From: Betaproteobacteria bacterium
GTDB taxonomy: Bacteria > Pseudomonadota > Gammaproteobacteria > Burkholderiales > Burkholderiaceae_E
Assembly (NCBI GenBank): GCA_009922405.1
Contig: RFVZ01000134.1
Span: 1-7,133, forward strand
Direction of reading: 5' to 3'
DNA length: 7,133 nt
The position numbers and the translations under genes are program-made. Of the stretch, positions 1 through 5,709 are shown one piece after another. The notes beneath the pieces were generated by a model, which did not search any database, had not been told where the DNA came from, and saw nothing but the letters and a program-made list of their open reading frames with translations. How positions within the stretch are numbered: position 1 is the first letter of the stretch; each line of letters starts with the position of its first letter.

Positions 1-144
1 GGCTTCACGGGAGCCAGTGGACGCGCCCGAGGGGACCGCTGCCCGCCCCATTGCACCGCTTTCAAGGAGGACGTCACATTCGACGGTGGGATTGCCCCGC
101 GAGTCGAGGATTTCCCGACCGATGATATCGACAATGGTGCTCAT
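1..144 (-). CDS. eno: Enolase, N-terminal 48 codons (gene runs off the left edge)
   Basis: Enolase (2-phosphoglycerate to phosphoenolpyruvate, cytosolic glycolysis; also a degradosome partner in many proteobacteria). Reading the minus strand from ATG at 144-142 gives a protein starting MSTIVDIIGREILDSRGNPT, the classic enolase start, followed by VECDVLLESG and the loop AAVPSGASTGSREA at residues 35-48. The SGAST segment is the mobile active-site loop that closes over substrate and the second Mg2+. Only about 11% of a ~430-residue protein is visible; the catalytic Lys/Glu residues lie outside. A Shine-Dalgarno AGGGAG (plus-strand 156-161) stands 11 nt before the ATG. The gene follows kdsA by 43 bp on the same strand, so co-transcription is likely. 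The frame is open to the window edge with no defect. Identity is near certain from sequence conservation. Confidence 0.96.
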   Translation of the reverse strand, partial: MSTIVDIIGREILDSRGNPTVECDVLLESGAMGRAAVPSGASTGSREA

Positions 145-155
145 CAGAATTCAAA

Positions 156-161
156 CTCCCT
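156..161 (-). promoter_or_regulatory. Ribosome binding site of eno
   Basis: AGGGAG on the minus strand, 11 nt before the eno ATG in the 43-bp kdsA-eno gap. The spacing is a little long but no closer purine-rich stretch exists. The gap shows no promoter or terminator I can recognise, in keeping with eno being transcribed together with kdsA. Confidence 0.5.
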
Positions 162-187
162 GAACAGAAATGAGTGGCGGCGCCCGA

Positions 188-1051
188 TCAAAGTCGGCTC
201 TCGATATATCCCGCGCGTTTAACGGTCTGATCAAGCGCCAGCAGCGTTTCGAGTAGCTCTCGCATCCGGCCAAGTGGCCAGGCATTAGGGCCGTCAGAAA
301 GCGCCTTGGCCGGATCGGGGTGGGTTTCCATAAATAGGCCATCGATCCCCACCGCGACTGCGGCGCGGGCGAGTACAGGAACAAACTCGCGTTGCCCGCC
401 CGAGGATGTGCCCTGCCCACCGGGCAACTGAACCGAATGAGTTGCATCAAAAACCACGGGGCATGCGGTCTCGCGGAGAATCGCAAGCGAGCGCATGTCT
501 GACACGAGGTTGTTATACCCAAACGACACCCCTCGTTCGCAGACCAGAATGTTCTGACCCGCATCAGGGTCGCCGCCCGCGTGTTCGATAGCGGCCGCTC
601 GTGCCTTGTCGACCACGTTCTTCATGTCATGCGGCGCGAGAAACTGGCCCTTCTTAATATTGACCGGGACCCCCGCGCAGGCCACGGCGCGAATGAAATC
701 GGTTTGACGGCACAAAAAAGCTGGGGTCTGAAGCATGTCGCAGACCGCCGCAGCGGGCCCGATCTGCTCCACTTCATGCACGTCCGTGATCACGGGCACA
801 CCGATCTGGGCCCGAACGTCGGCGAGGATCCGCAGGCCCTCATCGATGCCCAGTCCCCGGAATGAAGCCCCCGATGAGCGATTCGCCTTATCGAACGAGG
901 ACTTGTAAACGAACGGGATCCCGAGTTCGCCCGTCATGGCCTTGAGTTCACCAGCGGTTTGCATTGCCAATTCGCGCGACTCGATGGCACAGGGGCCCGC
1001 AATCAAAAAAAGGGGTCGCCCACCACCAATTTGAAAGTCTGCAATCTTCAC
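188..1051 (-). CDS. kdsA: 3-deoxy-8-phosphooctulonate (Kdo-8-P) synthase, metal-dependent type
   Basis: Condenses phosphoenolpyruvate with arabinose 5-phosphate to Kdo-8-phosphate, an early step of the Kdo part of lipopolysaccharide; cytosolic. 287 aa, usual family length, a DAHP-synthase-like TIM barrel. Visible motifs: AGPCAIES (18-25), YKSSFDKANRSS (49-60), TDVHE (89-93), RQTDF (115-119), KKGQF (133-137), FGYNNLVSDM (177-186), FDATHSVQLPGG (201-212), METHPDP (241-247), SDGPNA (252-257). Cys21 replaces the Asn of the E. coli-type enzyme; with His205, Glu242 and Asp253 it matches the four metal ligands known from the Aquifex-type class, so the enzyme should need a divalent metal. The start is GTG at 1051-1049, supported by Shine-Dalgarno AGGGAGG (plus-strand 1057-1063) 5 nt upstream. 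It overlaps the pyrG stop by 4 bp (GTGA), suggesting translational coupling. No gene lies between it and eno. Confidence 0.97.
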   Translation of the reverse strand: MKIADFQIGGGRPLFLIAGPCAIESRELAMQTAGELKAMTGELGIPFVYKSSFDKANRSSGASFRGLGIDEGLRILADVRAQIGVPVITDVHEVEQIGPAAAVCDMLQTPAFLCRQTDFIRAVACAGVPVNIKKGQFLAPHDMKNVVDKARAAAIEHAGGDPDAGQNILVCERGVSFGYNNLVSDMRSLAILRETACPVVFDATHSVQLPGGQGTSSGGQREFVPVLARAAVAVGIDGLFMETHPDPAKALSDGPNAWPLGRMRELLETLLALDQTVKRAGYIESRL

Positions 1052-1063
1052 TGCCGCCTCCCT
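1048..1063 (-). promoter_or_regulatory. pyrG/kdsA stop-start overlap with internal ribosome binding site
   Basis: On the minus strand the kdsA start GTG (1051-1049) and the pyrG stop TGA (1050-1048) share bases in a GTGA overlap. A near-consensus Shine-Dalgarno AGGGAGG (1063-1057) lies 5 nt upstream, inside the last pyrG codons. This fixes the kdsA start at the GTG and indicates that ribosomes ending pyrG can restart on kdsA. The overlap and SD are seen directly; the coupling is inferred. Confidence 0.8.
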
Positions 1064-2706
1064 GACTGCGCAATGGCTGCCCGGACGTACGATAAAAACA
1101 AAGGATGGGCGTCACGCGGGGTGGACGTGAACTCGGGGTGAAACTGGACGCCCACAAACCAGGGGTGCGTTTGCGGTCCCGATGAGGAAAGCTCAATAAT
1201 TTCGGTCAGGTCCTCAGTCGGCGTGCGCGCCGAAACCCGCAGACCTGCAGCTTCCAGACGAGGCACGTAATGATTATTCACTTCGTAACGGTGACGATGG
1301 CGCTCCGTCACCGCTTCACCATAAATGGAGGCTGCCAGCGTGTCGGGCTCAACCGGACAGCGCTGGGCGCCCAAGCGCATTGTCCCGCCCAGATCTGAGT
1401 CCTCGGTGCGCTGCTCGACCTGGCCCTCCCGGTCGATCCATTCGGTAATTAAACCAACGACCGGATGCACCGTGGCCGAGTCAAATTCGGTACTGTTGGC
1501 AGCAGTAAGTCCCGCGCAGTGGCGGGCGTACTCGATCACCGCCAACTGCATGCCAAGGCAAATCCCCAAGTAGGGAATCTGATGTTCACGGGCATAGCGG
1601 ATGGCCTCTATTTTTCCCTCGACACCGCGTTTGCCAAAGCCTCCAGGAACCAGAATGGCATCAAAGTCTGACAACATCGCCGTGCCTTCGCGCTCGATCT
1701 GTTCCGAATCCACGTAATCGATCTCGATACGGCTTTGCGTATGAATACCGGCGTGAGTGAGCGCTTCAGTCAGGGATTTGTAGGATTCAGTGAGGTCAAC
1801 GTACTTGCCAACCATACCAATCCGAACAGTGCGCTCGGGATGATCGAGCGACCAAACCAGTCGGTCCCAGAGAGAGAGATCGGCAGGAGGCGTGTCGAGT
1901 CGCAACAATTCGCAGAGAACGGCGTCGACCTTTTGTTCCTGCAAAACGCGAGGCACTTTATAGATGCTGGAGACGTCGGGTACCGACACCACTGAATCGA
2001 TCAAAACATTCGAGAAGAGCGAAATTTTGGCGCGCTCTTCGTCCGGTATGTATCGATCGGCCCGGCACAACAGGAGGTCCGCCTGGATCCCGATCTCGCG
2101 CAGTTTTTGAACCGAGTGCTGAGTTGGTTTGGTCTTAAGTTCGCCAGCCGACGGAATAAACGGAACAAGGGTCAGGTGGACGAAACAGGCATTACCACGG
2201 CCGAGTTTCAAGCTCATTTGCCGAACGGCCTCAAGAAACGGCAAGGATTCAATATCTCCGACGGTGCCGCCAATTTCGACGATGGCAACCTGTGCCGCCT
2301 CTGGGGTGCCAACGCCAGCCCCGCGCTCGATAAAGATCTGAATTTCGTTCGTTACGTGCGGGATCACCTGCACGGTCCGACCGAGGTATTCGCCCCGGCG
2401 TTCTTTGCGAATCACCGATTCGTAGATCTGACCGGTCGTAAAATTGTTAGTACGGCGCATCTTGGCCGTCACAAAACGCTCGTAATGGCCCAAATCAAGA
2501 TCGGTCTCGGCCCCATCTTCGGTGACGAACACTTCGCCGTGCTGAAACGGGCTCATCGTGCCCGGGTCGACGTTGATGTAGGGGTCGAGCTTGAGCATCG
2601 TGACGCGCAGCCCGCGCGATTCGAGCAATGCGGCGATCGAAGCGGCGGCGATCCCTTTACCCAGCGAGGACACGACGCCGCCAGTCACGAATACGAACTT
2701 AGTCAT
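1048..2706 (-). CDS. pyrG: CTP synthase (glutamine-hydrolysing)
   Basis: Makes CTP from UTP, ATP and glutamine, the last step of de novo pyrimidine nucleotide synthesis; cytosolic tetramer. 552 aa, slightly longer than the ~545 of E. coli. The N-terminal synthetase domain (about 1-270) has the P-loop-like FVTGGVVSSLGKG (6-18, with Lys18), KLDPYINVDPGTMSP (39-53), GEVFVTEDGAETDLDLGHYE (57-76, with Asp72) and EIGGTVGDIES (144-154). The C-terminal class I glutamine amidotransferase domain (about 295-545) has the oxyanion segment PGGFGKRG (354-361), the nucleophile Cys383 in GICLGMQ and the His523/Glu525 pair in QFHPEF, so both half-reactions look intact. Start ATG at 2706-2704 fits the conserved MTKFVFVTGG start; no good Shine-Dalgarno is seen before it. 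It leads a pyrG-kdsA-eno run. CTP supply is also relevant to Kdo activation by KdsB, a sensible partner for kdsA. Confidence 0.98.
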   Translation of the reverse strand: MTKFVFVTGGVVSSLGKGIAAASIAALLESRGLRVTMLKLDPYINVDPGTMSPFQHGEVFVTEDGAETDLDLGHYERFVTAKMRRTNNFTTGQIYESVIRKERRGEYLGRTVQVIPHVTNEIQIFIERGAGVGTPEAAQVAIVEIGGTVGDIESLPFLEAVRQMSLKLGRGNACFVHLTLVPFIPSAGELKTKPTQHSVQKLREIGIQADLLLCRADRYIPDEERAKISLFSNVLIDSVVSVPDVSSIYKVPRVLQEQKVDAVLCELLRLDTPPADLSLWDRLVWSLDHPERTVRIGMVGKYVDLTESYKSLTEALTHAGIHTQSRIEIDYVDSEQIEREGTAMLSDFDAILVPGGFGKRGVEGKIEAIRYAREHQIPYLGICLGMQLAVIEYARHCAGLTAANSTEFDSATVHPVVGLITEWIDREGQVEQRTEDSDLGGTMRLGAQRCPVEPDTLAASIYGEAVTERHRHRYEVNNHYVPRLEAAGLRVSARTPTEDLTEIIELSSSGPQTHPWFVGVQFHPEFTSTPRDAHPLFLSYVRAAIAQSGRRQ

Positions 2707-2715
2707 GGGTGGCTG

Positions 2716-2755
2716 CCGCCGAGGGCGGTCTCAAGCCCCGGGAGGCATCCCTGGG
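2716..2755 (-). promoter_or_regulatory. Two GC-rich hairpins in the pyrG leader
   Basis: In the presumed pyrG leader, minus-strand 2755-2737 can pair as CCC plus GGGA with UCCC plus GGG (7 bp, one bulged base, 4-nt loop). Minus-strand 2728-2716 pairs as CCGCC/GGCGG with a 3-nt loop, ending 9 nt before the ATG. No U-run follows either, so neither is a standard intrinsic terminator for the SDR transcript. They may limit ribosome access to pyrG, which lacks an obvious Shine-Dalgarno. Pairing was judged by eye; any regulatory role is unproven. Confidence 0.3.
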
Positions 2756-2765
2756 ATCGACCGCG

Positions 2766-2771
2766 ATTATA
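2766..2771 (-). promoter_or_regulatory. Candidate -10 box of the pyrG promoter
   Basis: A perfect TATAAT on the minus strand in the 85-bp gap between the SDR stop and pyrG, ending about 59 nt before the pyrG ATG. Transcription would start near 2759 and give a leader of about 50 nt. At 16-18 bp spacing the -35 region is poor (TAAAGC at 17 bp, overlapping the SDR stop codon), so the promoter may be weak or need an activator. The match to the hexamer is direct; promoter function is inferred. Confidence 0.4.
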
Positions 2772-2791
2772 CGCCCCCCGCCTAGCGTGCT

Positions 2792-3574
2792 TTAGATTCC
2801 AAATCCATCGTCGGCGGCAATCACGGAACCATTTATAAACCCTGAATGATCACTGGCCAGGAGGAGCAAGAGACCATCGAGGTCCTCAGGAGAGCCAATG
2901 CGTTTGCGCGGCAACATCTGAATCAGGCGCTGGCCTGACTCGGTCTCCCAGTGCGCATCATTGATTTCGGTCCGGATGTAACCCGGGCAAATGGCGTTGA
3001 CATTGATGCCATAGCGTCCCCACTCGAGCGCCATGGCGCGTGTCATCTGCACAGCTGCCGCTTTGCTCATGCAATAGACCCCGATCTGGGCGAGCACCCG
3101 CAATCCGGCCATCGACGCAATGTTGATGATGCGGGCGTGAGGCACGGTCCCGTCGGGGGTCCCTTTGGCGCGAGCAATCATGCGCTTGGCCACTTCTTGG
3201 GCGACGAAAAATGCGCCCCGCGTATTGGTATTGAAAATGAAATCGTAATCAGCCTCAGTCACATCGACCAGGCGCTGGGTGGTGCTGACGCCCGAGTTAT
3301 TGACCAGGATGTCGAGCGCACCGGCTTCGGTCTCGGCATGGGCAACCGCCGCGCGGATACTCGCCACATCGTTGACGTCCATCACGACGACATGGGCACT
3401 GCCGCCCTCGCCTTCGATCTCAGCGCGCAGTTCCTTCAGGCGATCAACCCGGCGCGAGGCCAGCACGACACGTGCGCCAGCTTGGGCCAGCACGCGTGCA
3501 AAACGGGCGCCAAGGCCACTCGAGGCGCCGGTTACCAAGGCCGTCCGGCCACTGAAATCAAACGGGGATGTCAT
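2792..3574 (-). CDS. Short-chain dehydrogenase/reductase (classical SDR)
   Basis: A 260-aa classical SDR, an NAD(P)(H)-dependent alcohol/ketone or 3-hydroxyacyl oxidoreductase; cytosolic, no signal peptide or membrane segment. Rossmann cofactor motif TGASSGLG (15-22), VMDVND (64-69), NNSG (92-95), and the catalytic tetrad Asn117 (NTRG), Ser154 (NIAS), Tyr167 and Lys171 (YCMSK), then NAICPGYIRTE (193-203). The paired Arg41-Arg42 at the end of strand beta2 suggest a preference for NADP(H). The C-terminus AADDGF fits the usual end of the family. Substrate cannot be read from sequence; FabG/PhaB-like 3-ketoacyl reductases are relatives, and similar proteins I recall from Burkholderiales are annotated only as SDR oxidoreductase. 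ATG at 3574 has AAGGA 10 nt upstream. It diverges from the ETF-QO gene, which hints at shared acyl or alcohol oxidation metabolism, but this is weak inference. pyrG follows 85 bp downstream with its own candidate promoter. Confidence 0.93.
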   Translation of the reverse strand: MTSPFDFSGRTALVTGASSGLGARFARVLAQAGARVVLASRRVDRLKELRAEIEGEGGSAHVVVMDVNDVASIRAAVAHAETEAGALDILVNNSGVSTTQRLVDVTEADYDFIFNTNTRGAFFVAQEVAKRMIARAKGTPDGTVPHARIINIASMAGLRVLAQIGVYCMSKAAAVQMTRAMALEWGRYGINVNAICPGYIRTEINDAHWETESGQRLIQMLPRKRIGSPEDLDGLLLLLASDHSGFINGSVIAADDGFGI

Positions 3575-3698
3575 GGGGGAAACGTCCTTGAATCATGGGG
3601 GGTGAACACGAACCGAAGGCGAACCAAACCGGGGCCGTCTAAGCGAGCAGTCTACAATTTGGATCAAGACAACGCCCTGAACAATACCGGAGCGCGGC
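3575..3698. other. Divergent intergenic region, SDR / ETF-QO
   Basis: A 124-bp spacer between two diverging starts, so promoters in both directions must lie here or within the genes. For the plus strand there is a TACAAT (3653-3658) that could be a -10 box about 40 nt before the ETF-QO ATG, without a matching -35. An imperfect 11-bp tandem (CGAACCGAAGG then CGAACCAAACC, 3609-3630, 8 of 11 bases equal) is present. No clear operator palindrome is seen. Confidence 0.3.
3689..3692 (+). promoter_or_regulatory. Ribosome binding site of the ETF-QO gene
   Basis: GGAG with a 6-nt spacer to ATG at 3699. It supports this start over the in-frame ATG at 3738 (residue 14), which has no comparable site at the right distance. 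The RESMEFDVVI stretch before the FAD motif also resembles known ETF-QO N-termini. Confidence 0.55.
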
Positions 3699-5390
3699 AT
3701 GACCGAACATTCACCCAGCACCATCGAACGTGAATCGATGGAATTCGATGTCGTGATCATCGGAGGCGGCCCTGCGGGCTTGGCTGCCGCAATTCGAATT
3801 CGGCAACTTGCGACCGAACGCGGTCAGGACGTGAGCGTGTGTGTACTTGAGAAGGGCGCAGAAATCGGTGCGCACATTTTGTCGGGCGCCGTCATGGACC
3901 CACGCGCACTCAATGAACTCCTGCCGGACTGGCAAGCGCTGGGCGCCCCACTGGACCAGCCCGTCACCGCGGACAAGTTTTTGTTTTTAACCGAGCAAAA
4001 AGCCTGGCAAACGCCGGAATGGGCACTCCCGGACTGCTTCCGAAACCACGGCAACTATGTCATCAGCCTCGGCAATGTGGTGCGCTGGCTGGGTCAGCAG
4101 GCCGAGGCTGCGGGGGTCGAGGTCTACCCAGGCTTTGCAGCCGCGAGCCTCCTTTTTAATGGCGAAGGTGCTGTGCGCGGTGTCGTTACCGGAGACCTCG
4201 GCGTGGGTCGTAACGGCCAACCCGGCGATGGCTTTCAGCCCGGGATGGAGTTGCACGCGAAATACGTGCTCTTCGCCGAAGGTGCTCGCGGCCACCTTGG
4301 CCGTCAACTCATCGCACACTATGGGTTGGCGATGGGCCGCGATCCGCAAGTCCACGGGATTGGCCTTAAGGAGTTGTGGGAAGTTGATCCGGCCCGCCAT
4401 GAGCCCGGCCTCGTCGTCCACACCGCGGGTTGGCCGCTCGACTCCGCCACCTACGGCGGTTCGTTTCTGTACCACATGGCGGAAAACCGCGTGGCAGTCG
4501 GTTACGTCGTGGGCTTGGGCTATACCAACCCCTGGCTGAGCCCATATGGTGAATTTCAGCGCTACAAAACCCATCCGGCGATCCGTACGACCTTTGAAGG
4601 CGGGCGACGTCTGGCCTATGGCGCCCGCGCAATCACGGCCGGTGGTCTGCAATCCTTGCCCGAACTCGTCTTCCCGGGCGGCGCACTGATCGGTTGCGAC
4701 GCGGGCTTCTTAAACACCAGCCGAATCAAGGGCAGCCACGCAGCGATCAAGAGCGGCATGCTGGCGGCCGAGTCCGCATTTGACGCGGTCGCCACGGGGC
4801 GCAGCCATGATGTGCTGGCGACCTACCCGCAGACGTTCAAAACCAGTTGGCTGCACGAAGAACTTCACCGGGCGCGTAATTTCAAACCTGCGATGTCCAA
4901 GGGTCTCTGGATGGGCGCGCTCATGGTCGGGATCGACCAGAAACTTCTCGGCGGCAACGCCCCGTGGACCCTGCATCACGATCACGCCGATCACGAAACC
5001 CTACGCCCTGCAGCCGAGTGCGAACGAATCACTTATCCCAAACCCGATGGCGTGCTGACCTTCGATCGTTTGAGCTCAGTCTTTCTGTCGAACACGAATC
5101 ACGAAGAAAACCAGCCGATTCACCTCACGCTGAAGGACTCGGGTGTTCCGGTCGCCCTCAATCTAGCCCGTTTTGGTGGCCCCGAAGCGCGGTATTGCCC
5201 GGCCGGTGTTTATGAATATGTTGACTCGGCGGGCAATTCAATCGATGCACCCGCGGAAGGCGCGCGCCTGCAGATCAATGCCCAGAACTGCGTGCATTGC
5301 AAAACCTGTGACATCAAGGATCCGAGCCAGAACATTGTCTGGGTGACCCCCGAAGGCGGTGGTGGGCCGACTTACGTAGGGGGAATGTAA
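3699..5390 (+). CDS. Electron transfer flavoprotein-ubiquinone oxidoreductase (ETF-QO)
   Basis: Takes electrons from reduced electron transfer flavoprotein (loaded by acyl-CoA dehydrogenases and related enzymes) and reduces ubiquinone; a monotopic protein on the inner face of the cytoplasmic membrane. 563 aa, usual bacterial length. The FAD dinucleotide-binding motif GGGPAG (22-27) follows strand DVVII. VLEKGAEIGAHILSGAVMDP (49-68) is typical of the family, as is the central quinone-binding part around YGGSFLYHM (252-260) and GYTNPWLSPY (274-283). IGCDAGFLN (331-339) and KGSHAAIKSGMLAAE (344-358) are the second FAD contact region. The [4Fe-4S] cluster ligands are all present: Cys500 in RYCPAGVYE, and Cys531, Cys534, Cys537 in NCVHCKTCDIKDP, followed by the family's terminal GGGGPTY. 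No etfA, etfB or acyl-CoA dehydrogenase lies in the window, so its partner must be encoded elsewhere. Sometimes called etfQO or etfD; no single bacterial symbol is settled. Confidence 0.97.
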   Translation: MTEHSPSTIERESMEFDVVIIGGGPAGLAAAIRIRQLATERGQDVSVCVLEKGAEIGAHILSGAVMDPRALNELLPDWQALGAPLDQPVTADKFLFLTEQKAWQTPEWALPDCFRNHGNYVISLGNVVRWLGQQAEAAGVEVYPGFAAASLLFNGEGAVRGVVTGDLGVGRNGQPGDGFQPGMELHAKYVLFAEGARGHLGRQLIAHYGLAMGRDPQVHGIGLKELWEVDPARHEPGLVVHTAGWPLDSATYGGSFLYHMAENRVAVGYVVGLGYTNPWLSPYGEFQRYKTHPAIRTTFEGGRRLAYGARAITAGGLQSLPELVFPGGALIGCDAGFLNTSRIKGSHAAIKSGMLAAESAFDAVATGRSHDVLATYPQTFKTSWLHEELHRARNFKPAMSKGLWMGALMVGIDQKLLGGNAPWTLHHDHADHETLRPAAECERITYPKPDGVLTFDRLSSVFLSNTNHEENQPIHLTLKDSGVPVALNLARFGGPEARYCPAGVYEYVDSAGNSIDAPAEGARLQINAQNCVHCKTCDIKDPSQNIVWVTPEGGGGPTYVGGM

Positions 5391-5548
5391 ACGGGCGGGC
5401 TCAAGCTGGTGGTGAAGGGGATCCGATCCGGTACGGTCACCTGAATGCGTCGCGGCCGAGCCTCGCCCGGACCGTAATGCCCGAATAGTTTTCGCAATTG
5501 CTCGTCGCTCAGGCGCCACGGCAAATTTCCCACATGCATCCGGTACAT
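5372..5548 (-). pseudogene. Truncated RRM (RNA recognition motif) ORF, 58 codons, probable gene remnant
   Basis: From ATG at 5548-5546 the minus strand encodes 58 aa. Residues 4-26 (MHVGNLPWRLSDEQLRKLFG then HYG) match the first half of an RRM: RNP2 strand (HVGNLPW) and helix alpha1 (SDEQLRKLFGHYG). RRIQVTVPDR (33-42) would be strand beta2. The RNP1 motif (normally K/R-G-F/Y-G/A-F-V-x-F/Y), helix alpha2 and strand beta4 are missing; the frame runs into a Thr/Ser/Pro-rich tail and ends at TAA, overlapping the last 19 bp of the ETF-QO gene on the other strand. Neither other frame downstream shows an RNP1. A G-rich Shine-Dalgarno-like stretch (AAGGGGGG) sits 5 nt before the ATG. Most likely the 5' half of a former RRM gene cut by a rearrangement; a real half-domain small protein is possible. 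It lies on the same strand as glk, 160 bp downstream of it. Confidence 0.5.
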
Positions 5549-5708
5549 CGTCGCCCCCCTTTTTCTAATCGAATGAACTTGCCACGGATGGGGAATGCCT
5601 GGCCCCGCGCGGCGATCATTTTCAGCGATACAGGGTGCTAAAGATCAAACTAGATGAACGACGAAAATCCGCAAGGTAGTCGCAAACAACCATCGATTGG
5701 CCGATCGA
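5549..5708. other. Intergenic region between glk and the half-RRM ORF
   Basis: 160 bp holding the G-rich ribosome-binding stretch of the RRM ORF at its left end and a near-palindrome at its right end. I see no convincing promoter, terminator with a T-run, or conserved ORF. A plus-strand ATG at 5654 opens a frame that only continues as a shadow of glk. Confidence 0.3.
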
Positions 5709-5709
5709 T
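5692..5709. repeat. 18-bp near-perfect palindrome at the 3' end of glk
   Basis: ATCGATTGGCCGATCGAT is its own reverse complement except at one base pair (positions 7 and 12). It ends on the first base of the glk stop codon. It has no trailing T-run in the glk direction, so it is not a typical intrinsic terminator. It could be a protein-binding site or chance from the ATCG-rich composition. Confidence 0.4.

Noticed and set aside
2107..2838. 243-codon plus-strand ORF opposite pyrG
   Set aside because: It uses exactly the complementary triplets of pyrG codons, so it is open only because pyrG avoids TTA, CTA and TCA. The product shows no recognisable motif, and pyrG is certain.
2951..3733. 260-codon plus-strand ORF opposite the SDR gene, reaching into ETF-QO
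   Set aside because: Same complementary-triplet register as the SDR gene, so it is a composition shadow; it overlaps two firmly identified genes and has no domain signal.
4057..4539. 160-codon plus-strand ORF in a shifted frame of ETF-QO
   Set aside because: Low-complexity Ser/Arg/Pro-rich product typical of out-of-frame reading of GC-rich coding DNA.
3987..4652. 221-codon minus-strand ORF opposite ETF-QO
   Set aside because: Same complementary-triplet register within a complete, motif-rich ETF-QO gene; no independent motif or ribosome binding site seen.
5391..5480. Possible terminator after ETF-QO (GGTGA...TCACC and neighbouring GC-rich repeats)
   Set aside because: Stem of only 5 bp with a long loop and no T-run; too weak to call.
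5238..5519. 93-codon minus-strand ORF over the ETF-QO end and the half-RRM ORF
   Set aside because: Different frame from the RRM match, Arg-rich product with no domain, and mostly antisense to the conserved Fe-S region of ETF-QO.
5654..5708. Small plus-strand ORF starting ATGAACGACGAA
   Set aside because: No Shine-Dalgarno, and most of the frame is antisense to glk; no recognisable product.
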